Assembly: GCA_005784505.1 (NCBI GenBank)
Contig: VCAZ01000096.1
Coordinates: 1,187,959 to 1,251,958, forward strand
Length of the DNA: 64,000 nt
From: Bagarius yarrelli
Lineage: Eukaryota > Chordata > Actinopteri > Siluriformes > Sisoridae
Direction of reading: 5' to 3'
Part shown: positions 37,611 through 48,407 of the stretch, piece by piece
How the letters are laid out: the number at the start of each line of letters is the position of its first letter
Position numbering within the stretch: the first letter of the stretch is position 1
Notes under the pieces: model-generated
The model's database searches: none
What the model was told of the DNA's origin: nothing
Seen by the model: only the letters and a program-made list of their open reading frames with translations
Made by a program: the position numbers and the translations under genes

Positions 37611-39349
37611 TATTGTCATGGATGACATTCTACTTACGATATAACAAGCACATTTTGTGCTATTGGTATAACCTGACCGGAAGCAGAAATGAACCAGCAT
37701 TTCAGAAAATTACAAAAATGAACACTGACATATAAATAAAAAATGGCTGGATTTCAGGCTTGGCGGGGTATCAGGCAGAAAAATTCCCAGTATCTGCTCA
37801 TGTCTTCAGGTCACAGCCTTCAGACACTTTTCCACTCCAGATGGTTGCGACAAAGAATTAAACAGGCCAAACACCGCGTTAAATCTCATTACTCTTTCTA
37901 GCGTCTTCCCGAGCTGGCGGGGTTCCCTGTTTTGCAGCATATCCTCTGATCCGCATATTTGATTTGGCACAGGTTTTATGTCGAATGCATTTTCTGACAT
38001 ACCCATTTCAACAGAAACATTTTATTGGTCCCCAGGCTTCCGACCAGCACTGAGAAATCTGTTACTAGGATCTGTTCCTGTTCCAAAAACTAAACACGAG
38101 CTGTGGCGGCGAGAGCATAGGACACTTAGCCCCGAGGGACCTTAATTCAATTTGATTTTTAGCAAAATACTTATATTCAGGGTCCTATAGGGTTATAAGC
38201 ATCTATTTTTAGAATCTTGCATATAATCCTACTGCTAGACATTTCAGCCTCAGCTGTGTCAGGTGCAGCCTACGTAATATGCTAGAATTTACACAAGTAC
38301 AATTCCTTTATAAGTTACATTAAGGATATTTACAGTATATCAGGTGCAGATTGTCTTATTCGCGTTGTATTTAAACAGAATAAAATAATTTTGTAATCGT
38401 ATGCTTTGCAAATTTTCTGTGAAAGATTCACAGCCTCTTCTTTTATTTATTGACTAAATAATAAATGAAAATCAAACTTCAATTTTACATTTCAAATACA
38501 GCTAATCTACTTTCTTAACTTGCATATTTACACTATACATTTGAACAGGAACAAGTAAATGATGAATGATGCTATATTTACATATCTGTCAAATGATCAT
38601 ACATTATTAAATCAAATTATTGAATAGGATTAAAAATAATCAGCTTAGTTATAACAGCAGGGAAAAAATCTTTCATGTGATAATATTTTTTACACAACGT
38701 AATATTTGAACTTGTAAATACAGTGCGGAATGACTAAAAATATATAAACACACTTCCCTGAACTAAAAAAATACATCCTTTCTTTTGGCATTTTTAGCTT
38801 TTATTTGATCTTTTTCTTTCATTTTCAGCAAAAGCGAAATAATAAATCACAAAAAAAGCAAGCATCATCTACAGTACATCAGTCTCCCGGGTTTTACATT
38901 GTGAGGTAAACAGTCAAATCCTTTGACAGTCACTTTAGACTCAAATAACTGAGTGTTTTTCTCCTGATTAATATTCACATTTTGTAAGCATTCAATTATT
39001 TTTGAATAGATGCTATTCAGCCCTTACACTGTTACATTTACGACCATCTTATTTTGTCATAAAGCCAAAAACTAAATGACTGGGAGTAGTCTTAGCTAGA
39101 AGATATAAATACAAATATTTTTACACACTTCAACATTTTTATCCTTTTATTGCATGTAGAAAAGAAACATTTTACTAGAATTAAAGTGCAGTAACATTTA
39201 CAAGAAGATTGGCCATTAATAAATTGTTCCAGACTATATGAGCCCCCGCGTCTGATACATAACGTGCATTAAATATATTTACAATTACAATCCAGTACCT
39301 GGGAGTGGCAGAAAAGTTCTTAAAAAGAATCTTGAATTAATTTAATTCA

Positions 39350-39545
39350 ATTTTATTTTATTTGTATAGCGCTTTTGTCACAAAGCAGCTTTACACATTC
39401 GAAGAAATTATGAGATAAAATGAAACAGAAATCAATTTGTCCCTGATGAGCAAGCCGGGGGCGACGGTGGCAAGGAAAAACTCCCTGAGATGGAATAGGA
39501 AAAAACCTTGAGAGGAACCAGACTCAACAGAAAACCCATCTTCAT
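39350..39545 (+). repeat. Dispersed fish repeat (GTATAGCGCTTTT type)
   Basis: TTTGTATAGCGCTTTTGTCA, AAAGCAGCTTTACACATTC, then GATGAGCAAGCCGGGGGCGA and CCTTGAGAGGAACCAGACTC. A shorter copy with the same order lies at 42600-42735. Confidence 0.55.
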
Positions 39546-39723
39546 TTGGGTAAAAAACTGGTAAAAAAAACAGGTGTGGTTACACAGTGTGTGTGTGTGT
39601 GTGTGTGTGTGAGCAACTCAAATCAAAAGTCCTTAAATTACTAGACAAATATTTCTAGTCGCTTTACTGTGGAATTCTTCTTACTTTAAAACTGTATTAA
39701 ATGACCATTAGAGGTGTAGCATA

Positions 39724-39915
39724 TTAGGGGAGGTGGTAGCACAGTGGTTAATGGTGTTAGACTGTTTACCCGAAGGCTGTGGGTGCGATTTTCAGCACCA
39801 CCAAGTAACTTTGGGCCCCTGGGCAAGGCCCTTAACCCCCAATTGCTCAGTTGTATAAATCAGCTAAATGTAAGTCGCTCTGGATCAGGGCGTCTGCCAA
39901 GTGCCAGAAATGCAA
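39724..39915 (+). repeat. SINE copy, near full length
   Basis: Head GGTGGTAGCACAGTGGTTAA, middle GGGCCCCTGGGCAAGGCCC, and 3' domain AATGTAAGTCGCTCTGGATC then GGGCGTCTGCCAAGTGCC. This is the best preserved copy of this family in the window. Confidence 0.65.
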
Positions 39916-40741
39916 TGATTTAGGTGTACTTCCATACTATATAGTAGGAGAAACTGTGTATGATAAGAGAGTAGTATGTCTGAATCCTTAGTATGCGAAT
40001 AACAGTACAAAAAAAGTTCCCGGATGACCTACTACTCCTACCCAGAGTATAAAGTATGCACATGATTGACTATAAATGGACTCGGAAGTGGCGGAAAAGT
40101 GACGGCACGGAACACTAAATTTAGCATTATCCAACTTAAAATTTGTGCCACTGTGACATCGAATGGTACGTGACTATATAAAACAGCCGGTGGCAGAGTG
40201 TCCGAACTTCATTCATACTATCCAGGATACATGATTTAGGACAGGACGTTGTGTTATGGATGGTGTGGGTAAAACTTTAGTGTCCAGACTCACTGAACAC
40301 CTTTGGATGGGAAGTGAAACACTGACTAAACGCCAAACTTCCTCAACTGATTTCACAAATACTGTTCGTGTTACTGTTATGAACACAAAAGCAAACAGCC
40401 ATGCATTAAAATCTGGGAAGGCGTTCCGTTAGAAAACGAGAGGTTAGGAGAACAGTAGAAATGGGAATAATTTAGACTGGGAGGTTTGTAGTTCTATGAT
40501 CAGGTGTTAAAAAATATTTAGCCATGCAGTATCATTTCCAAGCACTTACACCGACACCTTTATCTTAAATATTAAATCATTCAGCTTATTGATTTGCATA
40601 TACTAATCAAAAATAATAGTTTTCCACATAAGTGTTTTTATACAAGTTGTAACTGGGAGAACACATTTCAATTAGTGTTCAGTATAACAATCAATATACA
40701 AAATAAAATGTTCAACACAACTCAGACATAACAGAAGATAC

Positions 40742-40747
40742 TTTATT
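40742..40747 (-). terminator. Probable ube2s poly(A) signal
   Basis: AATAAA on the minus strand, about 1.28 kb after the ube2s stop codon, with a GT-rich downstream element within about 20-30 bases. I noticed no earlier AATAAA between the stop codon and this point. Confidence 0.4.
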
Positions 40748-42020
40748 TTTAATTTAAATAACTTAAATGGACACATCTGCCCCAAAGCCCACACAGAACC
40801 TCACAAAATGGTAAAAGGTTACCCGTAAGCATGGTCTTAGCAAAGCCCAAAACTTTTAAATAAAGCTTTGTTGACAAAATGGATATTGTTCGATATGCAC
40901 TGAACGTAAACGACACGTTCAAGAGCAACACAACTGAAATTCGGCTGCACGCGACACTACAGTTAGGACGCTATTCGGACCAACTCACATTACTGGATTC
41001 CAAATAATTGTGAAACAGCACGAATGCTTCCTTAAAATTGATAAAAGGGGTCTGTCTCATTCTAGATATAAAAAAATAATTTGTAAGACCTTCTGGTTCA
41101 TGGACAAGAGCTCGAAAGCAAAACTTGTTCACACATACATTGTTTAATCTGTTAAACACACAGACCGACAACAAAGCACACAAAAAAAAAAAAAAAAAAA
41201 AACATGGAAAAAAGACGAGTACATTTTAAAAATCACACCCAGACCACGTTTTAACTCATTCGATGCTTTACCTAAATCATTTTTTTTTATAATTTAAGTC
41301 TACACACTACTCAGCTGTAGAATATTGAGAATGGACAAAACTGCAGTTTTCTACTGTGTGTAAAATATAAATGACAGTTCAAACAACTAAATCTAATCAA
41401 ATCGAGTCATTGAATCAGATTGAGTATATTTTTGTTCGGATATTTTTCTTACAGTTGTGCGCTACTTTTCTCAAAATGAGCGCTGGTTGTACATTTTAAT
41501 TCAACCAAGAGAATTTTGTTCACTTGAGATTTTCACACATGGCCAGCAGTTGTTTTTTTTAGGTCTTGCCATAAGTATGTTGTGCTGGGATTTCTCCCCC
41601 CCCCATCTTAAACGTGGGCCAAATAAGAATGGTAGGTTGCCTATCTGGAGAATAGAATAGCTTATTCTACGTAAAATATCCTCACTACCTTAAAAAAAGG
41701 GGTCCAAAACCTCCACGCTGAGAAGTTATGCTAAAATGGTGACAAAGGGGCAAAATGCTGACATGTTAAATGTTATGAGAAATATCATGCAAAAAACTGT
41801 TTTTACCATGTGATCTACACTGTCATCATGAAAGTTCAAAACCTGAGAGCAAAGTTTGTATGAAAATGACGGTGAAAGGATTTAATGTAAAAGGCTAATC
41901 ACAAATCCAATAAAAAGATTTTCTAGAACAAACTGATAAAAAAAAAGGAGGAAACTGGTCTCAATTTGATATTTATATAGACCACAAAAAAAACCAAAAA
42001 AAACAAAGGGTTATTTACTA

Positions 42021-45000
42021 TTATAGTCGCCTCAAAGCTCGTTTCTTGTCCGTTTTCTTTTTAGCAACTACAGAATTATTGCTACTGCCTGTGCTACTGG
42101 CACTGCTATTGTTTGTGCCGTTAGCTGTAGCATTTGTATTTGTAGCTCCGGCTGTAATTGCACGTTTGCTCGGATCTCCAGCATGTTTCTTGGGCTGTGG
42201 TCCATCAGCAGGTTCTGGAGCTCCTGAGCTTCCTCCCATAGCATGGATCTCAGTCAATAAGTGAGCACGTGAGGCATATTCTGCATAGTCCTCCAACAAT
42301 AACCTTCCTGCCTCTTCATTCAGAGCCGACTCAGGATTTGGGTGGATCAGTAAGCACTTAATAGTCTGTGAAAGAGAGGACACAAGGAATATTAAAAATT
42401 AGTGGCAAAAAAAATTACAAAGCACAAAGTATGCAGTGATTATAAAAAGCATTCCTGGAAGTTAGTCATTTAAGCAATTTTGAGCTAATTATTAATTTTT
42501 TGTGCTTACATGGTGAAAAACGATGAGACTGATCATATAATAAGGCACTATGTTGTGACTGGGGTTAGACTTTGATTGAAGATTTGGCTTATGCTACTTT
42601 ATTTAATTTTATTTGTATAGCGCTTTTTACAATGGTCATTGCCTTAAAGCAGCTTTACACAATCAAAGATACTTATAAAATGTGATTGAAACAAATCAGT
42701 TTGTCCCTAATTAGCAAGCCGAGGACGATGGAGGCTTTTATAAAAAAGGGAAAGTGTTTTTCGATCAACATGGGAGAGCTTTTGAAATTAACAGGCCGCT
42801 GTTTTGCTTTACTATACGCAACAGGATCTTAGTTTTACTGGAAGTAAAGAATTCTATTTAACATCTTTTAGTACGGTTCGCCTCGTCTAAATTTTATATG
42901 TAACATTTGGAGGGCACGTGTGTATGCAAATGAGCATGCCCATGCTCAAGCACATTTATTTAGAATATGTGGGATTCATTAATAACCACCACATGGAGTT
43001 CAGGATTAGACATTTGGTCCCCTAATTTTTCTAACGGAATTATTTGGAATAAATAATTTTTTCTAAAATCAACCGTTCATTACTTTTTACTTATGTTTTA
43101 CAAGCAATAGTTGTATTTTTACTATAGTCAACTAGAAGATATTTTGATCCTCAAGCATGCAGTACCGTTGCAGTCATACGGTACAGAGAACGTAGATACT
43201 GCCAGGCAGATAGGTAATTCAACGGGTGGAGTACATTTGTTCAAAAAAAAAAAAAAAAAAAAAAAAAATAGGAAAAATTCAGTATCTTGTTAAAAACAGT
43301 TTTAATAATTTATTGCTTGCCGTTTTACTTGTTTTTTTAATCTTCTACCAAGGGAAAACTGTATTGTTTGTTATTTAGGTAATGTGTAGAAATAACCTTA
43401 ATTAAAGAGTTTGACAGTATCAGAATTGACAATCTGCTAGTATAAATGCTCAGCGCACACGACAAAACAAGTAAATGATTTTTAAATGATCTAATGTGTC
43501 ATCAATTATACATTTTTTCTTCTATAAAATTGCCGCAACAATTGTACAAAATAACTAGAGCGCACATATACCTTTCAAATCTCATCAGTAAAGAAAAGTG
43601 ACCTTAATTTCTGTAGCTTACATAGTTACAGAAGATTTATCCACCAATTTATCGCACAGTTGCAAAATTGATGCAAGATATGTACAAACACTTCTGTCAT
43701 GCTTGTTCAAACAGAAAGACAGCGATGTGTACCACTTACCAGTAACACATGCCTGAGGCCGAGTTCTGCCTTCCAGTCTCTCTTCAGTACATTGACACAG
43801 ATCTCCCCCTTATGTCCAACATTCGGATGAAATATCTTGGTCAGGAAATAACCCCGGGGAGGTACAGCAGGAAAATCCTTCCCCAAGACCAATCGCATTT
43901 TAAATACACCTCCTGCATATGGGGTCCCTTCTGTTTAAGACAAACACAAGATCCACCACTGTTAAACCGTATCCACAGTCAGATCTAACAAGGGCACATT
44001 GGGACTAGACAACTAATCAGTACCTGGCCCCTCAATGGCAGTGTGAAGTTCTGTGATGTCTTCCTCGCTGGGGTAAATTTTAATTCCCTCTGGCGGGTCT
44101 GCCGCAAGTGCAGACACTTCTTTATACACTAGTCTTAAAACTTGAGGAGGCAGGTTCTCCACATTCGAGTTCTGCACACACACATGATAAAATGTAAGGT
44201 TAATTTTAGGAAAGCTTGACCAATTCCAACATACAAGATGGCAACTCTCAAGGGTAACCCACATCAGAGTGTTGTTTTGCAGGACAATCAAAAAAAAAAA
44301 AACACAGAGGTGCCAAAATAATTATTTTTTTTAATAACCAAAATAAATTACATATTTTTTTTTTTATTATTTCCAAAATTAAAAAAAAAAAAAAAACTTT
44401 TTAAAGAATATAGCGGTCTAAATTACATTAGTACATCTGAGACATTTTGCTCTTACATAAAGATACCTTAATAATTGTTGTTTAAAAAAAAAAAAAACTC
44501 TGCATCCCTGTAATTTTACATTTTTACAGCCATGTCCTGTGTTGTAGCCATTTTAATTTTAGGATAGATACATCTGCTGACAAACGTTGTGGTACAGATG
44601 TTGGTACCTTGGGCTGAATTGAATATTTTCAAGCTGAAAGAGATCTTCTGGGATTTACAAACAGAACAGTTCCTAGAGTTTTTAGAAAACATGGAGTGAG
44701 TGGCAGTTTTGCGACTGAAAGCACCTTTGGTTATAAAAAAAGGCCCCATGAAATTGACCAGAATATTTTAAAATGCCAGAAGGATATAATTATTTATTTA
44801 ATCGGTTAACATGCACAAAACATAGGTGGATGAGCTAGAAAAGCAGAAAACAGCTATGGACAAGAACCCAAAACCATCATGGACATTTAAACGAACATCC
44901 AAAGACACTAAATGGCATGTAGATTAACATTTGCATTATCAGAAAAGCCATATTATTGTAGTAAAACTGTAGTTTATTTTTGCATAGGTTTTCAATCAGC

Positions 45001-45105
45001 AGGACGTGCTGTTGTAATGATGTCAGTTTATGTGAGTGGAGGCGGTGCCCCAAGATTCATCCATTCTTGTCCTGGCAAGTAAAATAAATAAATAAATAAA
45101 TCTAA

Positions 45106-45184
<79 letters not shown>

Positions 45185-46071
45185 AGTTAATTGTCTTTAA
45201 TTTCTTGCGTTGAAATCGAATGTCCCTGTAAGCCTCACTTCCCTTTTTTATTTTTCTTTATGTAATCTCTTCATCAAAATTTAAGCGCTTTGCTCAATCA
45301 AAATAAAGTATTGGTATTTACGGTAGCTGAGCATGAACCACCAAAATGCTGGCGACCTGACGCATGTTCACATTCTCTCTACCTTTTTTTTTATTATAAT
45401 AAAAAACAACAATAATAATAAAATGTCGTGTCGAACTGCCTTTTTTTTAACTTTACAAAACACACTTAACTCATAGCACCAGAACACCACTTTTACCGTA
45501 TTCTCTTATTTTAAGCGCGTTATTATTTACCTGCCATGCAAATTTAGCACAGCAATGTGGTTAATATGCAAAACTGTCTCTGACGTCACCCAATGACCGC
45601 CCTAGCCCCCATTAGCTACTTTCTTTTCGATAGTTAGCAACACTGGCTATATGGTCCAATTGCTAGTAATAACAGAATTTTTAAATAATAACTAGTAACT
45701 AGTTTCCCTAAACAAAAAGAAGAGAGCAGACATGCAAGTAACTGGTCGACTAAAAGAGTTTCTCCTGTTGTTAGCCTGCTAAACACTGACACTGAATGCG
45801 AGTCCAAATTACCGGTGCAGCCAAACACGAAACAAACTTTCCCTTTAGATACAATAATAAATCCTGACATGTTAAAGTTAAACCAGACGATTTTTCGCTA
45901 TGTGATAATTATATACGTTGTTCATTACACCGCTTTGCTAAAGCTAAGCATGTTGGATGCTGCTAACCAACCAGGCTTCCCATCTTCCTATGGATAAAAT
46001 GTAGCTGGTACAAAAAGACAAGGGTAAATAGTTTATCTACACCATTTAAACAGCCATTGTTCGCTTACCAT
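42021..46071 (-). CDS. ube2s: Ubiquitin-conjugating enzyme E2 S, complete, 228 aa
   Basis: Four coding exons: 46071-46069 (the ATG alone, donor ATG/gtaagc), 44171-44024 (148 nt), 43930-43740 (191 nt) and 42365-42021 (345 nt including the stop). Phases are continuous. The protein starts MNSNVENLPPQVLRLVYKEV. The UBC fold contains the HPN motif (85-87) and the catalytic Cys95 in GEICVNVLKRDW, the same number as in human. After a low-complexity linker rich in Asn, Ser and Thr it ends in the conserved basic tail KKKTDKKRALRRL. Family knowledge: UBE2S elongates Lys11-linked ubiquitin chains on APC/C substrates, and its C-terminal LRRL tail docks on the APC/C. Length is close to human (222 aa); the linker differs. 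It diverges from josd2 and neighbours shisa7. Confidence 0.97.
42600..42735 (+). repeat. Second copy of the GTATAGCGCTTTT repeat
   Basis: TTTGTATAGCGCTTTTTACA, AAGCAGCTTTACACAATC and TTAGCAAGCCGAGGACGATG align with 39350-39480. It lies in ube2s intron 3 and is 3'-truncated relative to that copy. Confidence 0.55.
45113..45180. repeat. (AT)n microsatellite in ube2s intron 1
   Basis: About 68 bases of pure AT dinucleotides, preceded by (AAAT)n and an A tract. Confidence 0.9.
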
Positions 46072-46597
46072 ATCGACTTTAATTAACCCAGAGAAGCTGG
46101 ATCCGGTCCAAGCAGCAGTTTATCTCCGAGGCTCACCGGCCGGTGGGGTTTGATGCTACTGTTAGTTAGATGTATGTTATGTCAGACTATAACGTTAGCT
46201 AATACCGCTCCAGGACACCAACAGGATGCAACATAATGTAATTAATGACAACCTGTTAAATTGGGTACAAACAGCCTTTTTTTCGTGTTAAGAAAAAACA
46301 CCGATCTTCGACGAGAGACTCCTTTGCTAGCTTGATTTAAAAAAAAAAAAAAAGCGGCTAGCAAGATTGATAAATTCACTGTTGGCCTTGCTACTTTTTC
46401 GACGCGAAAAGTTTACTATCGAGTGGAGAAATGTCGAATAAGTAAATATATATAAAAATTAAAATCAAACAATCCCGCGTCACTTATAATAGTGGCGTTT
46501 TATTTAACCACTGATGGCTAATATGCCTCAATAGTTAGCAGGCTAACGGTTATTGACACAGGAACAAAAATACGAACACGTAAAAAGCGACGCTCAA

Positions 46598-46743
46598 CCA
46601 ATCACCGTTTGATATAAAAGACGTCTCTAAACAGCCAAAGATGTCTAACCAATCACTTCGTTTTTCTCGTAGTGACGTACTTTCTCCGTGTTCTCGCAAA
46701 CCAATTTAAGTGGATAATGCGAGCGATGCACTTTTGTGATTGG
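46598..46743 (-). promoter_or_regulatory. Cluster of four CCAAT (NF-Y) boxes upstream of ube2s
   Basis: CCAAT at 46598-46602, 46649-46653 and 46701-46705, and an inverted ATTGG at 46739-46743. The first three are spaced 51 and 52 bp apart. Two have the full ACCAATCAC context favoured by NF-Y. They lie 0.5-0.7 kb from the ube2s start codon. Multiple CCAAT boxes are typical of G2/M cell-cycle promoters, which fits an APC/C-linked E2. Confidence 0.45.
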
Positions 46744-47315
46744 TGCATTTAAAAAAAACTCAACACCCGCCCCCAGTGCAGACACAACCTACAACCTACC
46801 AGCGGAAATTCTAGTGGGAATGAGCAAAGAAAGCAGTAAAGTGAAGAAAGTTTACCGTAGGAATTTTCTTAAACATGTAAAAATGAAAAAAAAAAAAAAA
46901 ATCATAAAAATCTTTTTTTATTATTATTAAAAATCCATGGCTTTACTATACATTACAAAATTTAAATTTACTTTATAACCTTATATTGAAAAAAATTAAT
47001 AATAGTTACCTTTAGATGTACAAATTATCGCTATACGGACAGAGACAGAGTAAAATTGTGAAGGCGTGTTTCCAAAAACTTCAGATGAATTTACCTGCTG
47101 TCACTTGGTTGGGGTTTTTTTTTTTTTGGTTTTTTTTTTTGGCGACCAACTCAGAGTACATTTGTTAATTTTATTCCCATATACTAAATCTTAAACATCT
47201 TTTGAACCATAATTCAGAAAACAGTTGACCTTTGATGCTTTGTGACTATGAATATATTATTTTTATATTGTGGCTGGAACCTTAGTTTGCCCCAAACAGA
47301 AGTATTTTATAGAAG

Positions 47316-47321
<6 letters not shown>

Positions 47322-47399
<78 letters not shown>
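47322..47399. repeat. (AT)n microsatellite between ube2s and josd2
   Basis: About 78 bases of uninterrupted AT dinucleotides, directly abutting the left arm of the inverted repeat at 47400. Confidence 0.9.
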
Positions 47400-47401
<2 letters not shown>

Positions 47402-47650
47402 ATATATATGGAAAGAGAGAGAGTATATATTTATGTAAGAGTAAGAGAGATAGTATGTATGTAAATATATGTATCTATAGTAAATAATAATAGAATCATA
47501 TATATATATATATCAAAATATTTTATATATAATATTATATGATTCTATATTATTTACTATAGATACATATTTACTAATGATACATACTATCTCTTACTCT
47601 TATACTATACTCTCGATAATATATCTCTCTCTTTTCCATAGATATCTATA
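47400..47650. repeat. Large AT-rich inverted repeat (hairpin)
   Basis: The left arm (about 47401-47510) and right arm (about 47520-47645) are near-perfect reverse complements. For example AAGAGAGATAGTATGTATG and GTATCTATAGTAAATAATA on the left pair with CATACTATCTCTTACTC and TATTATTTACTATAGATAC-type sequence on the right, and GGAAAGAGAGAGAG pairs with CTCTCTCTTTTCC. The loop is about 10 bases. It has no coding content. Confidence 0.75.
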
Positions 47651-47769
47651 TAGATATATATATATAAAATAATAATAATATATTATACCAGGGGCGTTTT
47701 ATAGGTGTCGCTGTCATTACCGTCGTCATCAGCAGCAGCAGCAGCAGCAATAATACCGTTGCTACTTCC

Positions 47770-47934
47770 GGTTCACCATTTCGCCAAAGACACTACAGCA
47801 TCATAGCCACAGGCAGATAATAAAGTTATTCAGTTATAATATAAATAAATCAATTATTAGCGAATGTCGTGGATCAGATTAGATCTGGTTTAAGACCAGT
47901 GTACGTTTATGTTTCGTGTGTTCTGTGATTTAAG
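47770..47934 (+). promoter_or_regulatory. Likely noncoding first exon and start region of josd2
   Basis: GC-richer DNA with a TTCCGG ETS-like motif just upstream leads to an excellent donor, TTTAAG/gtaagt, with the exon edge at 47934. The next acceptor (cctcttcag) ends at 48208, 25 bases before the josd2 ATG. The 5' boundary is approximate. Confidence 0.5.
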
Positions 47935-48002
47935 GTAAGTAGATAGTAGATGCACTCTATGGTATTGCTAGCTCGCTTAGCAACCAAGTTAAGCAAGAGT
48001 TG

Positions 48003-48006
<4 letters not shown>

Positions 48007-48039
<33 letters not shown>

Positions 48040-48136
48040 AAAGTAAGAAAGTTATGGGATTTTTACATGACGTGCGAAAAATATTACTTTTAGAAGAATG
48101 TGTTTTGCTTGTATGAACCTGTAGAGAATTTAATAG

Positions 48137-48196
<60 letters not shown>

Positions 48197-48372
48197 ACCC
48201 CTCTTCAGCTGGAGTTGAGCTGTGTGTGTGAGTATGAGCGGCTCGGACGTGTTTCATGAGAAGCAGAGGTTGGAGTTATGTGCTATTCACGCCCTGAATA
48301 ATGTGCTGCAGGAGAGAGTGTTCACTAAGGAAGCGGCCGACGACATCTGTAAGCGGTGAGAACACCAGAGTA

Positions 48373-48403
<31 letters not shown>
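48007..48403. repeat. Three (TG)n tracts flanking josd2 coding exon 1
   Basis: TG runs at about 48007-48038, 48139-48193 and 48375-48403 lie on either side of and 15 bases before the first coding exon (acceptor at 48208). The middle run reaches into the polypyrimidine/branch region of the acceptor. Confidence 0.85.

Positions 48404-48407
<4 letters not shown>

Larger units (their letters stand above)
34200..42020. other. Repeat-bearing intergenic DNA and ube2s 3'UTR
   Basis: No coding gene is recognised. The stretch contains dispersed fish repeats near 36740, 37258 and 39350 and a SINE at 39724. From about 40742 to 42020 lies the probable ube2s 3'UTR: a minus-strand AATAAA at 40742-40747 is followed by GT-rich DNA (tctgagttgtgttg), the expected context for a poly(A) site. 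Confidence 0.4.
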
